A DNA stretch of 64,000 bases from Oligoflexia bacterium. GTDB lineage: Bacteria > Bdellovibrionota > UBA1018. Made by a program: the position numbers and the translations under genes. The notes under the pieces are model-generated. The model had not been told where the DNA came from, searched no databases, and was given only the letters and a program-made list of their open reading frames with translations. The first letter of the stretch is position 1. Each line of letters opens with the position of its first letter. Where the stretch lies: positions 1 to 64,000 of the forward strand of contig CAITVN010000236.1 of the NCBI GenBank assembly GCA_903895855.1, given 5' to 3'. This document shows positions 62,716-64,000 of this stretch, in pieces.

Positions 62716-63543
62716 CTATTTAAAAGCCACCGGAATCTGAAGTTCGAGTTTTTCTACTCCCATGGTTTTTGGGTCAAACTCGGCGAATGGGGCCAGGCGT
62801 TCGGTGAGGTTCTTGACGAGATGATCAAGTGAATCTCCGACAGTTGAATCTGAAATCATGAGTTTCTCGAGTTCGCCCTTGGGTGAAATCGTGAGGTGCA
62901 CCGTGAGTCGCGCCTCTGTGTTAGGGGCAATCTGCATTCGATTTCGGTTCATACCGGTTTGTGCAATCGATTCGCCGAGTCGACTGCGAATCTCAGAAGT
63001 GTAACGCGTGAATTCACCAAGCGGAGTTGAATGGTCGCCCGAGGGTCCTGCCGTGAGGCTTAGGCCGAGTCCGAGTTTGCGAAAGGCCTGAGGAGGGGAG
63101 TTCGCCAGTTTTTGAGCCGCAGCGTTTGCTGAGCTCTTTTCTCGAGTTCTCGCCCTAATCTTCTGGGCCAAACGGCGAGTGAGTTGTTTCTGAAGTGTGC
63201 CTTGCGTTGCCACTGATTGAAATTCTAGAATAATAGACGAATGAGAGCCCTGGATACGCCTTAAGGCTTGCTCGGCATTAAAACGCTGAATCGTTGAATT
63301 TGAGGTGGTGATCAAAATCGAGGCTAACGCTAAATGCGCAAGAGCGCTGAACGCAACGCCAATCGAAATGCGCAAGCGAGCTGATACGGCGGCTTCTTCA
63401 AGTGGCCCGATGTGCGCGTTTGCCAAAGGGTGCGCGGGCATCGACATCAGTCGGCGCTTTGTGCGCAGCGATCTCAGAGTCTTTTCTGCAATTTCGTCAG
63501 AAATATCGATTGTGAGTGTTTCTGTTTGAGTCATTTTCCCCAC
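62716..63543 (-). CDS. TonB-like energy-transducing protein
   Basis: 275 residues. One membrane segment near 60-80 (GVAFSALAHLALASILIT) follows a short cytosolic part, then an Arg/Ala-rich periplasmic stretch and a TonB-like C-terminal domain (EARLTVHLTISPKGELEKLMISDST). The usual proline-rich rod is short. It would couple the inner-membrane proton gradient to outer-membrane uptake; no ExbB/ExbD genes are nearby. Confidence 0.7.
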   Translation of the reverse strand: MGKMTQTETLTIDISDEIAEKTLRSLRTKRRLMSMPAHPLANAHIGPLEEAAVSARLRISIGVAFSALAHLALASILITTSNSTIQRFNAEQALRRIQGSHSSIILEFQSVATQGTLQKQLTRRLAQKIRARTREKSSANAAAQKLANSPPQAFRKLGLGLSLTAGPSGDHSTPLGEFTRYTSEIRSRLGESIAQTGMNRNRMQIAPNTEARLTVHLTISPKGELEKLMISDSTVGDSLDHLVKNLTERLAPFAEFDPKTMGVEKLELQIPVAFK

Positions 63544-63589
63544 TGTTTCCCCGAGTAGAACCTTAACAATAAATGACAGCTTTAGTCAA

Positions 63590-63625
63590 AGGCCCGCCGG
63601 CTTTAAGGTCGGTGGCCTGTATTTT
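63590..63625 (-). terminator. Possible terminator hairpin
   Basis: GGCCCGCCG pairs imperfectly with CGGTGGCC around a 10-nt loop; T-rich on the plus strand (tatttttctc) and a short T-run on the minus strand. It may end the metallo-hydrolase transcript at 63659. Confidence 0.45.
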
Positions 63626-63658
63626 TCTCAGGCCATGAAATTCAACTAGCCTCGTTTG

Positions 63659-64000
63659 TCATGGTAAGTTTTGTAACTCTTCAATATTATTACACAACAA
63701 AGGTGGACTCGCCTTGAGCTCGTCACTAAACTGCGAAAAACACTCACGAGCATAATGGTGCCCTGGCAACAATACTGCGTTGATCGGAGTTAACTTCTTA
63801 TAGGTTTGAAGCGACTTGAACATGTCCTCGTTACTACCGGTTTCTAAGTCGGTTCGCCCACAATCGCGAATGAATAAGGTATCGCCGCTGATCAGGTAAG
63901 ATTCTGGGGGCGAGTCATTAGGCTGTGCCTGAGATTGTGTTTGAGGCTGTGCCTGAGATTGTGTTTGAGACTGCGCCTGAGACTGCGCTTGAGAGACTAG
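63659..64000 (-). CDS. MBL-fold metallo-hydrolase, partial (C-terminal end)
   Basis: Open to the window end on the minus strand; about 113 residues. The motif YLISGDTLFIRDCGRTDL and VLLPGHHYA are the typical metal-ligand region of glyoxalase II/persulfide-dioxygenase-like beta-lactamase-fold enzymes. Directly before it a Ser-Gln-Ala-Gln/Pro-Gln repeat of at least 25 residues is inserted, encoded by a 12- or 24-nt repeat. The N-terminal part lies outside the window. Confidence 0.75.
   Translation of the reverse strand, partial: LVSQAQSQAQSQTQSQAQPQTQSQAQPNDSPPESYLISGDTLFIRDCGRTDLETGSNEDMFKSLQTYKKLTPINAVLLPGHHYARECFSQFSDELKASPPLLCNNIEELQNLP

Noticed and set aside
1..64000. CRISPR array or cas genes
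   Set aside because: No regularly spaced repeats and no Cas-like protein seen.

Overview
The window looks like a chromosome segment of a Bdellovibrionota-like (formerly deltaproteobacterial) Gram-negative bacterium. The grounds are indirect. Lipoprotein and secreted-protein genes are very common. There is a UPF0164/PorV-like outer-membrane barrel, a TonB-like protein and many sensory or c-di-GMP signalling proteins. A gap-pgk-tpiA-secG block and HNH/DUF222-like paralogues are also present. No rRNA is present, so the assignment is inference.

Region 1 (1-9081) is accessory DNA. It holds a T-shaped palindrome, a higBA-like toxin-antitoxin (TA) pair, lipoproteins with zinc-protease motifs, gene remnants, a TumE/TumA-like TA pair, a DUF4160/DUF2442 pair, and a ribbon-helix-helix-like operon behind a doubled operator. 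Short copies of the 3' end of tRNA-Val lie at 2580, 6645, 7855 and 9082, all in the same orientation. They read as junctions of elements stacked one after another at this tRNA.

Region 2 (9082-19872) is an integrative island. It is bounded by a perfect 45-bp direct repeat, and the right copy is the 3' part of the intact tRNA-Val(CAC) gene (19828-19902, minus). Inside are a tyrosine integrase that seems to lack its core-binding domain and a tightly coupled plus-strand operon. The operon encodes an RaSEA-like radical SAM protein, a CapK/PaaK-like adenylating ligase, two tandem ATP-grasp ligases, an ABC-2 exporter (one ATPase, two permeases) and a PLP enzyme of the Cys/Met-metabolism fold. It reads as an uncharacterised small-molecule or peptide biosynthesis-and-export pathway and is the best candidate for a new system here.

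Region 3 (19903-49025) is mostly core genome: an SDR oxidoreductase, an outer-membrane barrel and lipoprotein, a MazG-CoaE fusion, ybeY, prfB with its programmed frameshift, HD-GYP and histidine-kinase signalling genes, an amino-acid permease, the glycolysis/secG operon, a Ski2-type helicase, an HPt/receiver protein, an M42 peptidase, a PolX/PHP protein and a transglutaminase-like protein. Three convergent gaps (34091, 41822, 47416) each hold a nested-palindrome element. Its loop sequences are conserved between copies, whereas the long stems differ between copies but remain self-complementary. I do not recognise this family.

Region 4 (49026-64000) is rich in surface proteins: a 1147-residue secreted protein, nth, a lipoprotein plus collagen-like protein, two large related secreted proteins, two HNH endonuclease paralogues flanking a pentapeptide-repeat protein with GC-rich palindromes around the first, a TonB-like protein, and the C-terminal part of a metallo-beta-lactamase-fold hydrolase that runs off the window.
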